Of a DNA stretch of 64,000 nucleotides, positions 49,421-57,697 are shown piece by piece (the stretch's first letter is position 1; every line of letters starts with the position of its first letter). The position numbers and the translations under genes were made by a program. Source of the DNA: Paramesorhizobium endophyticum (lineage in GTDB: Bacteria > Pseudomonadota > Alphaproteobacteria > Rhizobiales > Rhizobiaceae); assembly GCF_014640615.1 (NCBI RefSeq), contig NZ_BMHH01000010.1:1-64000 (forward strand), written 5' to 3'. The notes beneath the pieces were generated by a model, which saw nothing but the letters and a program-made list of their open reading frames with translations, searched no databases and was not told where the DNA came from.

Positions 49421-51070
49421 CTACCGTTTTTCCCTGATCTGCGTCAGCGTCTTGGTGGGCGTGATTGCTTCAGGATCGAGCCTGATTTCGACGATCGAGG
49501 GCTTGCCGCTTTCGACCGCACGCAAGAAGGCCGGGCCGAAATCCTCGGTTCTTTCCACCGTTTCGCCATGGCCGCCATAGGCGCGGGCGAGGGCGGCGAA
49601 ATCGGGATTGCTGAGCTTGGTGCCTGAGACGCGGCCCGGATATTCGCGCTCCTGATGCATCCTGATCGTGCCGTACATGCCGTTGTTGATGACGAGCACG
49701 ATGATAGGCCAGCCATATTGCACGGCAGTGGCGAAATCCTGCCCGTTCATCAGGAAGCAGCCATCACCGGCGAAGCAGACGACCATGCGGTTCGGATGCA
49801 GCGCCTTGGCGGCGACGGCGGCAGGGAGACCGTAGCCCATGGAGCCAGAAGTCGGCGCGGCCTGCGTGCCATAGCGGCGGAAGCGATGGAAGCGGTGCAG
49901 CCAGGTGGCGTAATTGCCTGCGCCATTGGTCATGATCGCGTCTTCGGGAAGGTTTGCTTCGAGCCAGGCTATGATTGGGCCCATGGCGATCGCGCCGGGG
50001 CCGGTTTCAGGCGGGGTGGACCATTGCAGATAGGCGGTATGGGCGGCGGCTGCCTCGCCTGACCAGGGCAGGGGGCCGAGGGGCGTCAATTCGTCTACAG
50101 CTTTGGCGAAGGCGTCGGGCGCGGCGTTGATGGCGAGGGTCGGGCGGTAGACGCGGCCCAGTTCTTCCGGGGCGGGGTGGATATGCACCAGCTTCTGGCG
50201 CGGGTAGGGGCTATTGATCAGCGTATAGCCGGAAGAGGGGACTTCGCCGAAGCGCCCACCGACGAGCAGGATCAGATCGGCGTTCCTTATCCGCTCGGCG
50301 AGGGCCGGATTGATGCCGAGGCCAATATCGCCGGCATAGTTCGGGTGGAGGTGGTCGAACAGCATCTGGCGGCGGAAGGAGCATCCGACCGGCAGTTCCC
50401 AGCGTTCGGCGAAGCGGGTGATGCTGGCGACGGCTTGCGGGTTCCAGCGCGAACCGCCGAGGATCATGAACGGTTTCTTCGCAGTTTCGAGCAGAGTGGC
50501 GAGTTCCTTCATTGCGGCGGGCGAGGGCGCGGTTTCGACCGGCTGCCAGCGTTGTGGGGCAGGGGCATCGGCCTGTTCGGTCAGCATATCCTCCGGCAGC
50601 GCCAGCACCACCGGGCCGGGCCTGCCTGATGTCGCGACCGCGAAGGCGCGGGTGATGAATTCCGGAACGCGGGCGGGATCATCGATTTCGGCGACCCATT
50701 TCGCCATGTCGGCGAAATGGCGGCGGTATTCCACCTCCTGAAACGCTTCACGTTCACGTGCATCGCGTGCCACCTGCCCGATGAAGAGAATCATTGGGGT
50801 TGAATCCTGCATGGCGACGTGGAGGCCGGGGGAGGCATTGGTGGCGCCGGGGCCGCGCGTGACGAAGCAGATGCCCGGCTCGCCCGTCAGCTTGCCCCAC
50901 GCCTCCGCCATCATCGCCGCGCCACCCTCCGCCCGGCAGACGGTGACGGCGATATCAGCATCGTAGAGCGCGTCGAGCACGGCGAGATAGCTCTCGCCCG
51001 GCACGCAGAACAGCCGCTCCACGCCATTGGCGGCAAGCGCTTCGACGATCAGTTGGCCACCCGTTTTCAT
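49421..51070 (-). CDS. ThDP-dependent enzyme, acetolactate-synthase-like
   Basis: A 549-aa three-domain thiamine diphosphate enzyme. N-domain GVERLFCVPGESYLAVLDALYD with the catalytic Glu in CRAEGGAAMMAEA, central FAD/CoA-type domain, and C-domain with the ThDP/Mg motif GDGCFLMNGQDFATAVQYGWPIIVLVINNG as one block. It resembles ilvB/iolD-type enzymes but stands outside an ilv locus, with no small subunit. Its ATG overlaps the stop of the upstream CoA-transferase gene (ATGA). The substrate is unknown; a 2-oxo acid or acyl-CoA lyase reaction is possible. Confidence 0.88.
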   Translation of the reverse strand: MKTGGQLIVEALAANGVERLFCVPGESYLAVLDALYDADIAVTVCRAEGGAAMMAEAWGKLTGEPGICFVTRGPGATNASPGLHVAMQDSTPMILFIGQVARDAREREAFQEVEYRRHFADMAKWVAEIDDPARVPEFITRAFAVATSGRPGPVVLALPEDMLTEQADAPAPQRWQPVETAPSPAAMKELATLLETAKKPFMILGGSRWNPQAVASITRFAERWELPVGCSFRRQMLFDHLHPNYAGDIGLGINPALAERIRNADLILLVGGRFGEVPSSGYTLINSPYPRQKLVHIHPAPEELGRVYRPTLAINAAPDAFAKAVDELTPLGPLPWSGEAAAAHTAYLQWSTPPETGPGAIAMGPIIAWLEANLPEDAIMTNGAGNYATWLHRFHRFRRYGTQAAPTSGSMGYGLPAAVAAKALHPNRMVVCFAGDGCFLMNGQDFATAVQYGWPIIVLVINNGMYGTIRMHQEREYPGRVSGTKLSNPDFAALARAYGGHGETVERTEDFGPAFLRAVESGKPSIVEIRLDPEAITPTKTLTQIREKR

Positions 51071-52245
51071 TTCCGTTCCTCCCGGTGCAATTCTTCCAAT
51101 ATCTCTTCCGTATGCTCTCCCAGACGCGGCGAGGGGCGCTCATAGGCGAGCGGGCTTGCCGACATCAGGATGGGCGTGCGCACCGAGGGGATGGTGTTGC
51201 CGTGGCCATCAGGCAGATCGAGGCGCAGGCCGCGGGCGACGATCTGCGGGTCGGCGAACATCTCGCCGATGCGGTTGATCGGCCCGGCGGGAACGCCGTT
51301 CTCGACGCAGGCATAGAGCAGATCGGCGCGGGTGCGCTTCGCGGTTTCGGCGCTGATCGCAGCGGTCAGCGCGGCGCGGTTCTCCAGCCTCGCGCGGTTG
51401 GTGGCGAAGCGTGGATCTTTAGGGAAGCTATCCAAGCCCAGGATCGTGCAGAGGCGGGCGAACTGGCCGTCATTGCCGACGGCGAGGATCAGATGCCCGT
51501 CGAAGGTCGGCACCACCTCGTAGGGCGCGATGTTGGGATGGGCGTTGCCCATGCGGTTGGGGCTGTTGTGGCTCACAAGATAGTTCATCGCCTGATTGGC
51601 CATCACGGCGGACTGCACATCGAATAGCGCCATGTCGATCCATTGGCCTTCGCCGGTTTTCAATGCATGGATAAGCGCGGCCTGAATAGCGGTCGCGGCG
51701 TAAAGGCCGGTGAAGATATCGGCGACGGCGAGGCCGACCTTCTGCGGCTCGCGGTCCGGCTCGCCGGTGACGGACATCAGGCCGGACATGCCCTGGATGA
51801 TGAAATCATAGCCCGCCTGTTTCGCATAAGGCCCGGTCTGGCCGAAGCCGGTGATCGAGCAATAGACGAGGCGCGGGTTGAGTGCCTTCAGGCTCTCGTA
51901 GTCGAGGCCGTATTTCCTGAGCCCGCCGACCTTGAAGTTTTCGATCACCACATCGGCGGTGCGGCAGAGGGCGCAGACGGTTTTCCGCCCTTCCGGCGTG
52001 GTGAAATCGGCGGTGATCGACCGCTTGCCGCGATTGCAGGCATGGAAGTAAGCGGCGGAAAGGTTTTCGCCATCCGCGCCGGTGACGAAGGGAGGCCCCC
52101 AACCGCGTGTCTCGTCGCCGCCATCAGGGCTTTCGACCTTGATCACATCGGCGCCAAGATCGGCAAGGATCTGCCCTGCCCACGGCCCCGCCAGCACGCG
52201 CGCAAGCTCTATGACCTTGATACCGGAGAGAGGTGCATTAGTCAT
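51067..52245 (-). CDS. Class III (CaiB/BaiF) CoA-transferase
   Basis: A 392-aa family III CoA-transferase. It shows PLSGIKVIELARVLAGPWAGQILADLGADVIKVE, NRGKRSITADF, the catalytic Asp region QKVGLAVADIFTGLYAATAIQAAL and the C-terminal LGEHTEEILEEL. It moves CoA between carboxylic acids via an aspartyl-CoA intermediate. GGAG lies 9 nt before the ATG. Translational coupling to a ThDP enzyme recalls the frc/oxc oxalate pair, but the partner here looks acetolactate-synthase-like rather than oxalyl-CoA decarboxylase. Confidence 0.92.
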   Translation of the reverse strand: MTNAPLSGIKVIELARVLAGPWAGQILADLGADVIKVESPDGGDETRGWGPPFVTGADGENLSAAYFHACNRGKRSITADFTTPEGRKTVCALCRTADVVIENFKVGGLRKYGLDYESLKALNPRLVYCSITGFGQTGPYAKQAGYDFIIQGMSGLMSVTGEPDREPQKVGLAVADIFTGLYAATAIQAALIHALKTGEGQWIDMALFDVQSAVMANQAMNYLVSHNSPNRMGNAHPNIAPYEVVPTFDGHLILAVGNDGQFARLCTILGLDSFPKDPRFATNRARLENRAALTAAISAETAKRTRADLLYACVENGVPAGPINRIGEMFADPQIVARGLRLDLPDGHGNTIPSVRTPILMSASPLAYERPSPRLGEHTEEILEELHREERK

Positions 52246-52268
52246 TATAACAAGCTCCTTGGCAATGA

Positions 52269-52307
52269 CCCCTCATCCGACCGCGCTCCGCGCGGTCGGA
52301 TGAGGGG
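52269..52307. repeat. 39-bp perfect palindrome
   Basis: 18-bp arms CCCCTCATCCGACCGCGC and GCGCGGTCGGATGAGGGG around TCC, between the lipase stop and the CoA-transferase start on the minus strand. It resembles compact palindromes repeated in Rhizobiales genomes; no T-run. Confidence 0.75.
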
Positions 52308-52337
52308 TAGTAGGGCGCAGAGGCAACATCACTACAC

Positions 52338-53270
52338 TCAACCCTGCACCGCGCGATTTGCCCAGACGATAAAATCCTGCGTTATCGCTTCACGGTTGAT
52401 CTCGTTCAGGCTTTCGTGGCGGGTGCCTGGATAGATACATTCGTGTATGTCGGTAAATCCCATAGCGCGCAGACGCCGGGCCAGGGCGGCAATCGCTTTG
52501 CCATTATCCGTCGCCGGGTCCTGGTCACCGCCGACGAGGTTGAACGGCATGGCGCGGGGAACATTGCCGAAATGGCTGTTGTCCGCGCCCTGAAAGACGA
52601 GGCGGAAGACATCGATCCATAGAGCGACCGTGGCGTCCCATCCGCATTTGGGGTCGGCGATATAGGCGTCCACCTCGCCGGGGTCGCGGGAGAGCCAGTC
52701 GAAGTCGGTGCGGGCACCCTGGATTTTGCGCCCCCATTCGCGGAAGGTGAGCTTGGGAAGAATTAGGCTCGGCACGTCGGAGCCGATAAGCATTCTCTCC
52801 GCCGCGAGGATGACTTGCGCAAGTTTGCCCGCTGCCCCGGGGGAAAAATTGGCGTTCCAGATGGCGGCGGCGTCGATGGTAAGGGGATGTTTCAGGACGT
52901 AGTTGAGTGCGATCAACCCGCCCATGGAATGGCCGAAAAGGACGACCGGCAGGCCGGGATGGGCGGCGCGGATATGGGCGTTGACGGCGGCGACATCGGC
53001 AATGGCCTTCTCCGCCCCATTGCGGGACGCAAACATGCCCTGCGGCGCATCCGGCGCTATGGTTTCGCCATGCCCGCGATGATCGTGCGCGTAGACATGA
53101 AAGCCTGCTTGCGAGAGTTCTTCGGCAAAGCGGGCATAGCGGGCCGAATGCTCGGCGAGGCCGTGATTGACATGCACGATGCCGCGCGCGCTGCCCTCCG
53201 CCAGTTGCTTGCGCAGGCAAAGGCTCGCGCCGGTAGGCGAGGCCAGGAATTCCGCCGTCTGGAAAGGCAC
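52338..53270 (-). CDS. Alpha/beta hydrolase, monoacylglycerol-lipase-like
   Basis: A 310-aa serine hydrolase of the lysophospholipase/PldB group. HVNHGLAEHSARYARFAEEL carries the oxyanion HG, AHDHRGHGET follows, the nucleophile elbow is FGHSMGGLIAL, the acid is in VGGDQDPATD and the His is in PGTRHESLNE. Start is a GTG at 53270, placed 6 nt after GGAGGAG. It is followed toward tcdA-like genes only by a palindrome, so it probably forms its own transcript. The lipid substrate is not defined. Confidence 0.9.
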   Translation of the reverse strand: MPFQTAEFLASPTGASLCLRKQLAEGSARGIVHVNHGLAEHSARYARFAEELSQAGFHVYAHDHRGHGETIAPDAPQGMFASRNGAEKAIADVAAVNAHIRAAHPGLPVVLFGHSMGGLIALNYVLKHPLTIDAAAIWNANFSPGAAGKLAQVILAAERMLIGSDVPSLILPKLTFREWGRKIQGARTDFDWLSRDPGEVDAYIADPKCGWDATVALWIDVFRLVFQGADNSHFGNVPRAMPFNLVGGDQDPATDNGKAIAALARRLRAMGFTDIHECIYPGTRHESLNEINREAITQDFIVWANRAVQG

Positions 53271-53750
53271 GCCAGTCTCCTCCTGATGACCTCAGCAAGT
53301 TGACGATCTGGCGATCCAATAGTCAATTGGCGTTCTGTCATGATGTCGCCATATGCAGGCATGACCTCAATTGCCTATTTTTTAATCTTTATGATGCTTT
53401 GCAATATTTTTTTGCAAAACCGCTTGCTAATTCTAAAAAGCTGCGCAAAACTGACTGTGGAATTTGGTTGAGACGGCATTTCTGGGGCTGGCGGGCTATC
53501 GGGTGTTCTTTTCAACAATCGAATGACTGATCGGGGATTGGGGCAGCTGTCCTGGTCTCGACGGGGAGGCTTTGCCTTCAACCTTTTACATGCCGCCCAA
53601 GGAAGAGAGGAAGCTTCCGCAAGCGGAACCAGAGGGGAGACCGGGTGACGGAAATATCCGCACCCGGTTTCGCATTTTTCAATCGTTGCCCCCACCAGTC
53701 ATTTCGCCTACATAGCGTGCAATTCATTTCCACTGGAGACGACGCGCGCA
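53271..53750. other. Gap between the lipase and ettA
   Basis: 480 bp. The first half is AT-rich (TTGCAATATTTTTTTGCAAAACC around 53399-53421) and probably holds divergent promoters. The second half is a structured GC-rich leader ending in an intrinsic terminator (53554-53679). No protein-coding frame is convincing. Confidence 0.6.
53554..53679 (+). promoter_or_regulatory. Structured leader / possible sRNA with intrinsic terminator before ettA
   Basis: GGTCTC (53554-53559) can pair with GAGACC (53637-53642), enclosing hairpins GAGGC-TTT-GCCTT and TTCCG-CAAG-CGGAA. The 3' ACC of GAGACC is shared with a terminator stem ACCGGGTG (53640-53647) / CACCCGGT (53661-53668), followed by TTTCGCATTTTT. 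The two structures are therefore mutually exclusive, as in attenuators. The ettA ATG is 72 nt beyond the T-run. It could equally be an independent sRNA. Confidence 0.6.
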
Positions 53751-55400
53751 ATGGCACGCCAATTCATCTATCACATGGCCGGGCTCAATAAGGCCTATGG
53801 CAACAAGAAGATTCTCGAAAACCTGCATTTGTCCTTCTATCCGGACGCCAAGATCGGCATTCTGGGCCCGAACGGCGCGGGTAAATCGACGGTCCTGCGC
53901 ATCATGGCGGGAATCGACAAGGAATATACCGGCGAAGCCTGGCTCGCCGACGGCGCGACCTGCGGATATCTGCCGCAGGAGCCGGAGCTGGATGCGTCCA
54001 AGGATGTGCTCGGCAATGTCATGGAGGGCGTCGCCAAGAAGAAGGCGATCATCGACCGTTACAATGAGTTGATGATGAATTATTCCGACGAGACGGCGGA
54101 TGAGGGCGCGAAGCTTCAGGACATCATCGACAGCCAGAACCTCTGGGATCTGGACTCGCAGGTCGAGATGGCGATGGAAGCGCTGCGCTGCCCGCCTGCC
54201 GATGCCGACGTGACCAAGCTTTCAGGCGGTGAAAAGCGCCGCGTGGCGCTGTGCAAGCTCTTGCTCTCGCAGCCGGACCTCTTGCTGCTCGACGAGCCGA
54301 CCAACCATCTGGACGCCGAGACGACGGCGTGGCTGGAAAAGCATCTGCGCGAATATCCGGGCGCGGTGCTGATTATCACCCACGACCGCTACTTCCTCGA
54401 CAATGTCACGGGTTGGATTCTCGAGCTCGACCGCGGTCGCGGCATTCCCTATGAGGGCAATTATTCGGCCTATCTCGGCGCGAAGGCCAAGCGAATGGCC
54501 CAGGAGAATCGCGAAGAAGATGCCCGCCAGAAGGCGCTGGCGCGCGAGCAGGAGTGGATTGCCTCCAGCCCCAAGGCGCGGCAGGCGAAATCCAAGGCGC
54601 GCATCAAGGCCTATGATGAACTGGTCAAGGCCGCCAACGAGCGTCGTCCGGGCGAGGCGCAGATCATCATCCCCGCCGGCGAGCGGCTGGGGCAGGTGGT
54701 GATCGAGGCGGAAGGGCTGACCAAGGCGTTCGGCGACCGCGTGCTGATCGACGGGCTCGACTTCAAGCTGCCCCCCGGTGGGATTGTCGGCGTGATCGGG
54801 CCGAACGGCGCGGGTAAATCGACGCTGTTCAAGATGATCACCGGACAGGAAAAACCGGATGCTGGCTCGATCCGCGTCGGCGATACGGTTCAGCTCGGCT
54901 ATGTCGACCAGAGCCGCGACCATCTCGACGCCAACAAGACGGTTTGGGAAGAGATTTCCGGCGGCAACGACATCATCAAGCTTGGCAAGCACGAGATGAA
55001 CAGCCGCGCCTATTGCGGCGCGTTCAACTTCAAGGGCGGCGACCAGCAGCAGAAGGTCGGCAATCTCTCGGGCGGCCAGCGCAACCGCGTACATCTCGCC
55101 AAGATGCTGAAGAATGGCGGCAACGTCATCCTGCTCGACGAGCCGACCAATGATCTCGACACCGAAACGCTCTCGGCGCTGGAAGACGCGCTGGAAAATT
55201 TCGCGGGCTGCGCGGTCATCATCTCGCACGATCGCATGTTCCTCGACCGTCTGGCGACGCACATCCTCGCCTTCGAGGGCGACAGCCATGTCGAATGGTT
55301 CGAGGGCAATTTCCAGGAATACGAAGCCGACAAGATCCGCCGGCTGGGGCCTGATAGCGTCAACCCCAAGCGGGTGACGTATAAGCGTTTGACACGATAA
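53751..55400 (+). CDS. ettA: ABC-F energy-dependent translational throttle protein EttA
   Basis: A 549-aa ABC-F ATPase without TM segments that binds the ribosomal E site and gates the first elongation step according to ATP/ADP. Two NBDs are intact: Walker [10 protein letters not shown] twice, signatures [12 protein letters not shown] and [12 protein letters not shown], Walker [13 protein letters not shown] and [12 protein letters not shown]. The arm and linker ([38 protein letters not shown]) are EttA-like. The Agrobacterium ortholog is called ChvD. It sits behind a leader with a terminator, so attenuation is possible. Confidence 0.96.
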   Translation: MARQFIYHMAGLNKAYGNKKILENLHLSFYPDAKIGILGPNGAGKSTVLRIMAGIDKEYTGEAWLADGATCGYLPQEPELDASKDVLGNVMEGVAKKKAIIDRYNELMMNYSDETADEGAKLQDIIDSQNLWDLDSQVEMAMEALRCPPADADVTKLSGGEKRRVALCKLLLSQPDLLLLDEPTNHLDAETTAWLEKHLREYPGAVLIITHDRYFLDNVTGWILELDRGRGIPYEGNYSAYLGAKAKRMAQENREEDARQKALAREQEWIASSPKARQAKSKARIKAYDELVKAANERRPGEAQIIIPAGERLGQVVIEAEGLTKAFGDRVLIDGLDFKLPPGGIVGVIGPNGAGKSTLFKMITGQEKPDAGSIRVGDTVQLGYVDQSRDHLDANKTVWEEISGGNDIIKLGKHEMNSRAYCGAFNFKGGDQQQKVGNLSGGQRNRVHLAKMLKNGGNVILLDEPTNDLDTETLSALEDALENFAGCAVIISHDRMFLDRLATHILAFEGDSHVEWFEGNFQEYEADKIRRLGPDSVNPKRVTYKRLTR

Positions 55401-55422
55401 CAGGCGGTCCATTGCCTTTCTC

Positions 55423-55454
55423 GCTCCTTTGCTATACATGTATAGCAAAGGAGC
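55423..55454 (+). promoter_or_regulatory. 32-bp perfect palindrome: operator plus ribosome-binding site
   Basis: Perfect inverted arms of 16 bp meeting at ACATGT (55436-55441): left arm GCTCCTTTGCTATACA, right arm TGTATAGCAAAGGAGC. The right arm contains AAGGAG, the ribosome-binding site of the antitoxin gene starting at 55461. It can act as DNA operator and, in RNA, as a hairpin hiding the ribosome-binding site. Confidence 0.8.
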
Positions 55455-55460
55455 TTTTTC

Positions 55461-55703
55461 ATGCTTGCTCTAAGGTTGCCACCGGATATCGAGAAGCGTC
55501 TGGATGATCTGGCCAAAAAGACGGGCCGGACGAAGAGCTATTATGCTCGTGAGGCTATCCTTGAGCATATCGATGACCTTGAAGATCTCTATCTCGCCGA
55601 GCAACGCGCCCAGGAAAATGGCCCAACGGTCCTGCTCGAAGAGGTGATGAAGAAATATGCGGAGATCGACAAGGACGTGACAGGTGTGGACGATCAGAAT
55701 TGA
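55461..55703 (+). CDS. RHH antitoxin (RelB/DUF6290-like)
   Basis: An 80-aa antitoxin: N-terminal ribbon-helix-helix ([40 protein letters not shown]) and an acidic C-terminal tail ([24 protein letters not shown]). It overlaps the toxin start by 20 bp. Autorepression through the 32-bp palindrome upstream is expected. Confidence 0.92.
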   Translation: MLALRLPPDIEKRLDDLAKKTGRTKSYYAREAILEHIDDLEDLYLAEQRAQENGPTVLLEEVMKKYAEIDKDVTGVDDQN

Positions 55704-55947
55704 CGCCAAGGCCGAGCGGGAACTTGGCCGGCTGTCGGGAACAGATCGTCAACGCATTCTGAGATTTCTTCACAATCGTTTGGCTCATCGCGAAGACCCA
55801 CGCTCAATTGGCGATGCCTTGGCGGGCCCGCTTTCCGGATTCTGGCGTTATCGGGTTGGTGACTTTCGCGTAATCGCCCGAATAAGCGATAGGGAAATCA
55901 CCATTTACGTTATGCGCATCGGCAACCGCAGAGAGGTATATCGATGA
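55684..55947 (+). CDS. RelE/ParE-superfamily toxin
   Basis: An 87-aa RelE-type toxin with a GTG start inside the antitoxin gene. It shows [53 protein letters not shown] and the C-terminal [12 protein letters not shown]; the Arg residues match the catalytic positions of RelE mRNA interferases. Its stop overlaps the start of tam (ATGA), an unusual coupling of a toxin to a metabolic gene. Confidence 0.92.
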   Translation: MWTIRIDAKAERELGRLSGTDRQRILRFLHNRLAHREDPRSIGDALAGPLSGFWRYRVGDFRVIARISDREITIYVMRIGNRREVYR

Positions 55948-56738
55948 CCGATCAGGTTCATAACCGAAAATCTTCCGACTGGTCCGCTGCCCAATATCTG
56001 AAATTCGAGGATGAGCGCAGCCGGCCGGCGCGGGATTTGATCGCGCAGGTGCTTTTGGCCGCGCCGCGGAAAATCGTCGATATCGGGTGCGGGCCGGGCA
56101 ATTCCACCGAGCTTCTCGCGGCGCGCTGGCCCGAGGCGGAGATTTCCGGTTTCGACAGTTCGCCCGACATGATCGAGAAGGCGAGGGTGCGACTGCCGCA
56201 GCTTCGCTTCGAGGTGGCTGGCGTGTCGCAGTGGACGCCCGATGCGGATGTCGATCTTCTGTTTTCGAACGCTGTTTTCCAGTGGCTGCCGGAGCATATC
56301 GCGGAACTCACGCGGCTTTTCGCGGCGTTGAAGCCGGGGGCGGTGCTGGCGGTGCAGATGCCGGACAATCTGACCGAGCCGACGCACCGGCTGATGGCGG
56401 AGGTTGCGCGCGATCCGCGCTGGGCGGCAAGGATTGGAGACAAGCCCCGCGCGCCGCTGCCGCCCGTTTCGGCCTATTATGATGCGCTCGCAGGGCAGGC
56501 GGCGCGGATCGACGTTTGGCATACGATCTACAATCACCCGCTGGCCGGGGCGGAAGCGATTGTTGAATGGGTGAAGGGCACGGCTCTGCGGCCTTTCCTC
56601 GACGCGCTTGATCCGGAAGAACAGGCGGATTTCCTCGCCGCCTATACCGCGCGCATCGCCGAAGCCTATCCGCTCGCCCGCGACGGCAAGGCGCTGCTGC
56701 GCTTCCCGCGCTTCTTCCTCGTGGCGCAAAAAGGCTGA
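55944..56738 (+). CDS. tam: Trans-aconitate 2-methyltransferase
   Basis: A 264-aa class I SAM methyltransferase that methylates trans-aconitate, a by-product inhibiting the citric acid cycle. Recognised from [26 protein letters not shown], motif [48 protein letters not shown] and the C-terminal [11 protein letters not shown]. Normal length. Translation is coupled to the preceding toxin gene by a 4-nt overlap and no separate ribosome-binding site is evident. Confidence 0.93.
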   Translation: MTDQVHNRKSSDWSAAQYLKFEDERSRPARDLIAQVLLAAPRKIVDIGCGPGNSTELLAARWPEAEISGFDSSPDMIEKARVRLPQLRFEVAGVSQWTPDADVDLLFSNAVFQWLPEHIAELTRLFAALKPGAVLAVQMPDNLTEPTHRLMAEVARDPRWAARIGDKPRAPLPPVSAYYDALAGQAARIDVWHTIYNHPLAGAEAIVEWVKGTALRPFLDALDPEEQADFLAAYTARIAEAYPLARDGKALLRFPRFFLVAQKG

Positions 56739-56832
56739 TCCATGAGAGTTTATCGCAGGTCTATCAGGCCGTGCGATGGTACGAGCGGTCCGGTTGGAGT
56801 AAACCGAAAGAACGAAACCGGAGGAAAGTGCC

Positions 56833-57456
56833 ATGACCGATCTGTTATCACTGCTTGAGGATAAGGCTCTTCCGGAAATCATTCCGGGGCGCAGGATTTC
56901 GGGAAGGGTCGCGGGTGTGTACGACGCTCTCAACGGCCATTTCGGCACTGAGGCGGCGGATGCGCTGGAACTGACGTTCGAGGGTGTTCGCGGCGATTAT
57001 CATGCCGGGGTGACGCGCAAGTCCGGCGGACGCGAGCCATGGTATCCGCGCGGCACCGAGATCCGCAACGAGCGCCAACTTTCACTCGTCGCGCCGGATG
57101 AGCTTGCGGCGATAGCGGCGGGGCTTGGCATAGCTGAAGTCCGGCCCGAATGGATCGGCGCCAATATGCTCATCGAAGGCATCCCGTCCTTCTCCATGCT
57201 GGCGCCGCGCACGCTCCTGTTCTTCGAGGGCGGGGTGACGCTGAAGGTGGACGGGCAGAACGGACCCTGCAAGATCGCCGGAAAGCGGCTGGCCGAGAAT
57301 GCCGGCGTTGCCGATGTAACGGCGGTGTCGCTGGAATTTGTACGGGTGGCCAAACGCTTGCGTGGGCTGGTCGTATGGGTTGAAAAGCCCGGCACGGTGA
57401 AGGCGGGCGAGAAGGTGGAAGTCAAGATACCGGAGCAGTGGATTTATCCGGGGTGA
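56833..57456 (+). CDS. MOSC domain protein
   Basis: A 207-aa protein with a MOSC (molybdenum cofactor sulfurase C-terminal) domain (LEDKALPEIIPGRRISGRVAGVYDAL, NERQLSLVAPDELAAIAAGLGI, IGANMLIEGIPSFSMLAPRTLLFF, GVADVTAVSLEF). A Cys in NGPCKIAGKRL may carry sulfur or substrate. Stand-alone MOSC proteins are thought to handle sulfur or N-hydroxylated compounds with Moco. GGAGG lies upstream of the ATG. Confidence 0.87.
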   Translation: MTDLLSLLEDKALPEIIPGRRISGRVAGVYDALNGHFGTEAADALELTFEGVRGDYHAGVTRKSGGREPWYPRGTEIRNERQLSLVAPDELAAIAAGLGIAEVRPEWIGANMLIEGIPSFSMLAPRTLLFFEGGVTLKVDGQNGPCKIAGKRLAENAGVADVTAVSLEFVRVAKRLRGLVVWVEKPGTVKAGEKVEVKIPEQWIYPG

Positions 57457-57640
57457 TTATACATCTTCCTTCTCGATACTCGGCAGCCTCGTCACCGCCA
57501 TGCTATCCAGTCTGATGCTAATGCGCCGAAGCAAGGTGAAGCGTGCCGGCCCTCATTCCATGACGCATTGTAATTCGAGTGTAGCGTGGCGAATATGCGG
57601 CGCATCAGGCAGATGGCGGCAAACTCCAATTCCGCCAAGG

Positions 57641-57689
57641 CATAAAAGCACCGTCACGAGCGGCGCGCTCGTGACGGTGCTTTTATGCA
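57641..57689. terminator. Very long bidirectional terminator
   Basis: 22-bp perfect arms GCATAAAAGCACCGTCACGAGC and its exact complement, with a GGCGC loop. AAAAGC on one side and GCTTTTAT on the other make it an intrinsic terminator in both directions, between the MOSC gene and the convergent glycine-rich gene. The 180 bp between the MOSC stop and this stem shows no gene. Confidence 0.85.
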
Positions 57690-57697
57690 ATCAGAGT

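Noticed and set aside
53535-53590. tmRNA-like sequence GGTCTCGACGGGGA upstream of ettA
   Set aside because: No tRNA-like acceptor domain or tag frame surrounds it, and alphaproteobacterial tmRNA is two-piece; it is better read as part of the ettA leader.
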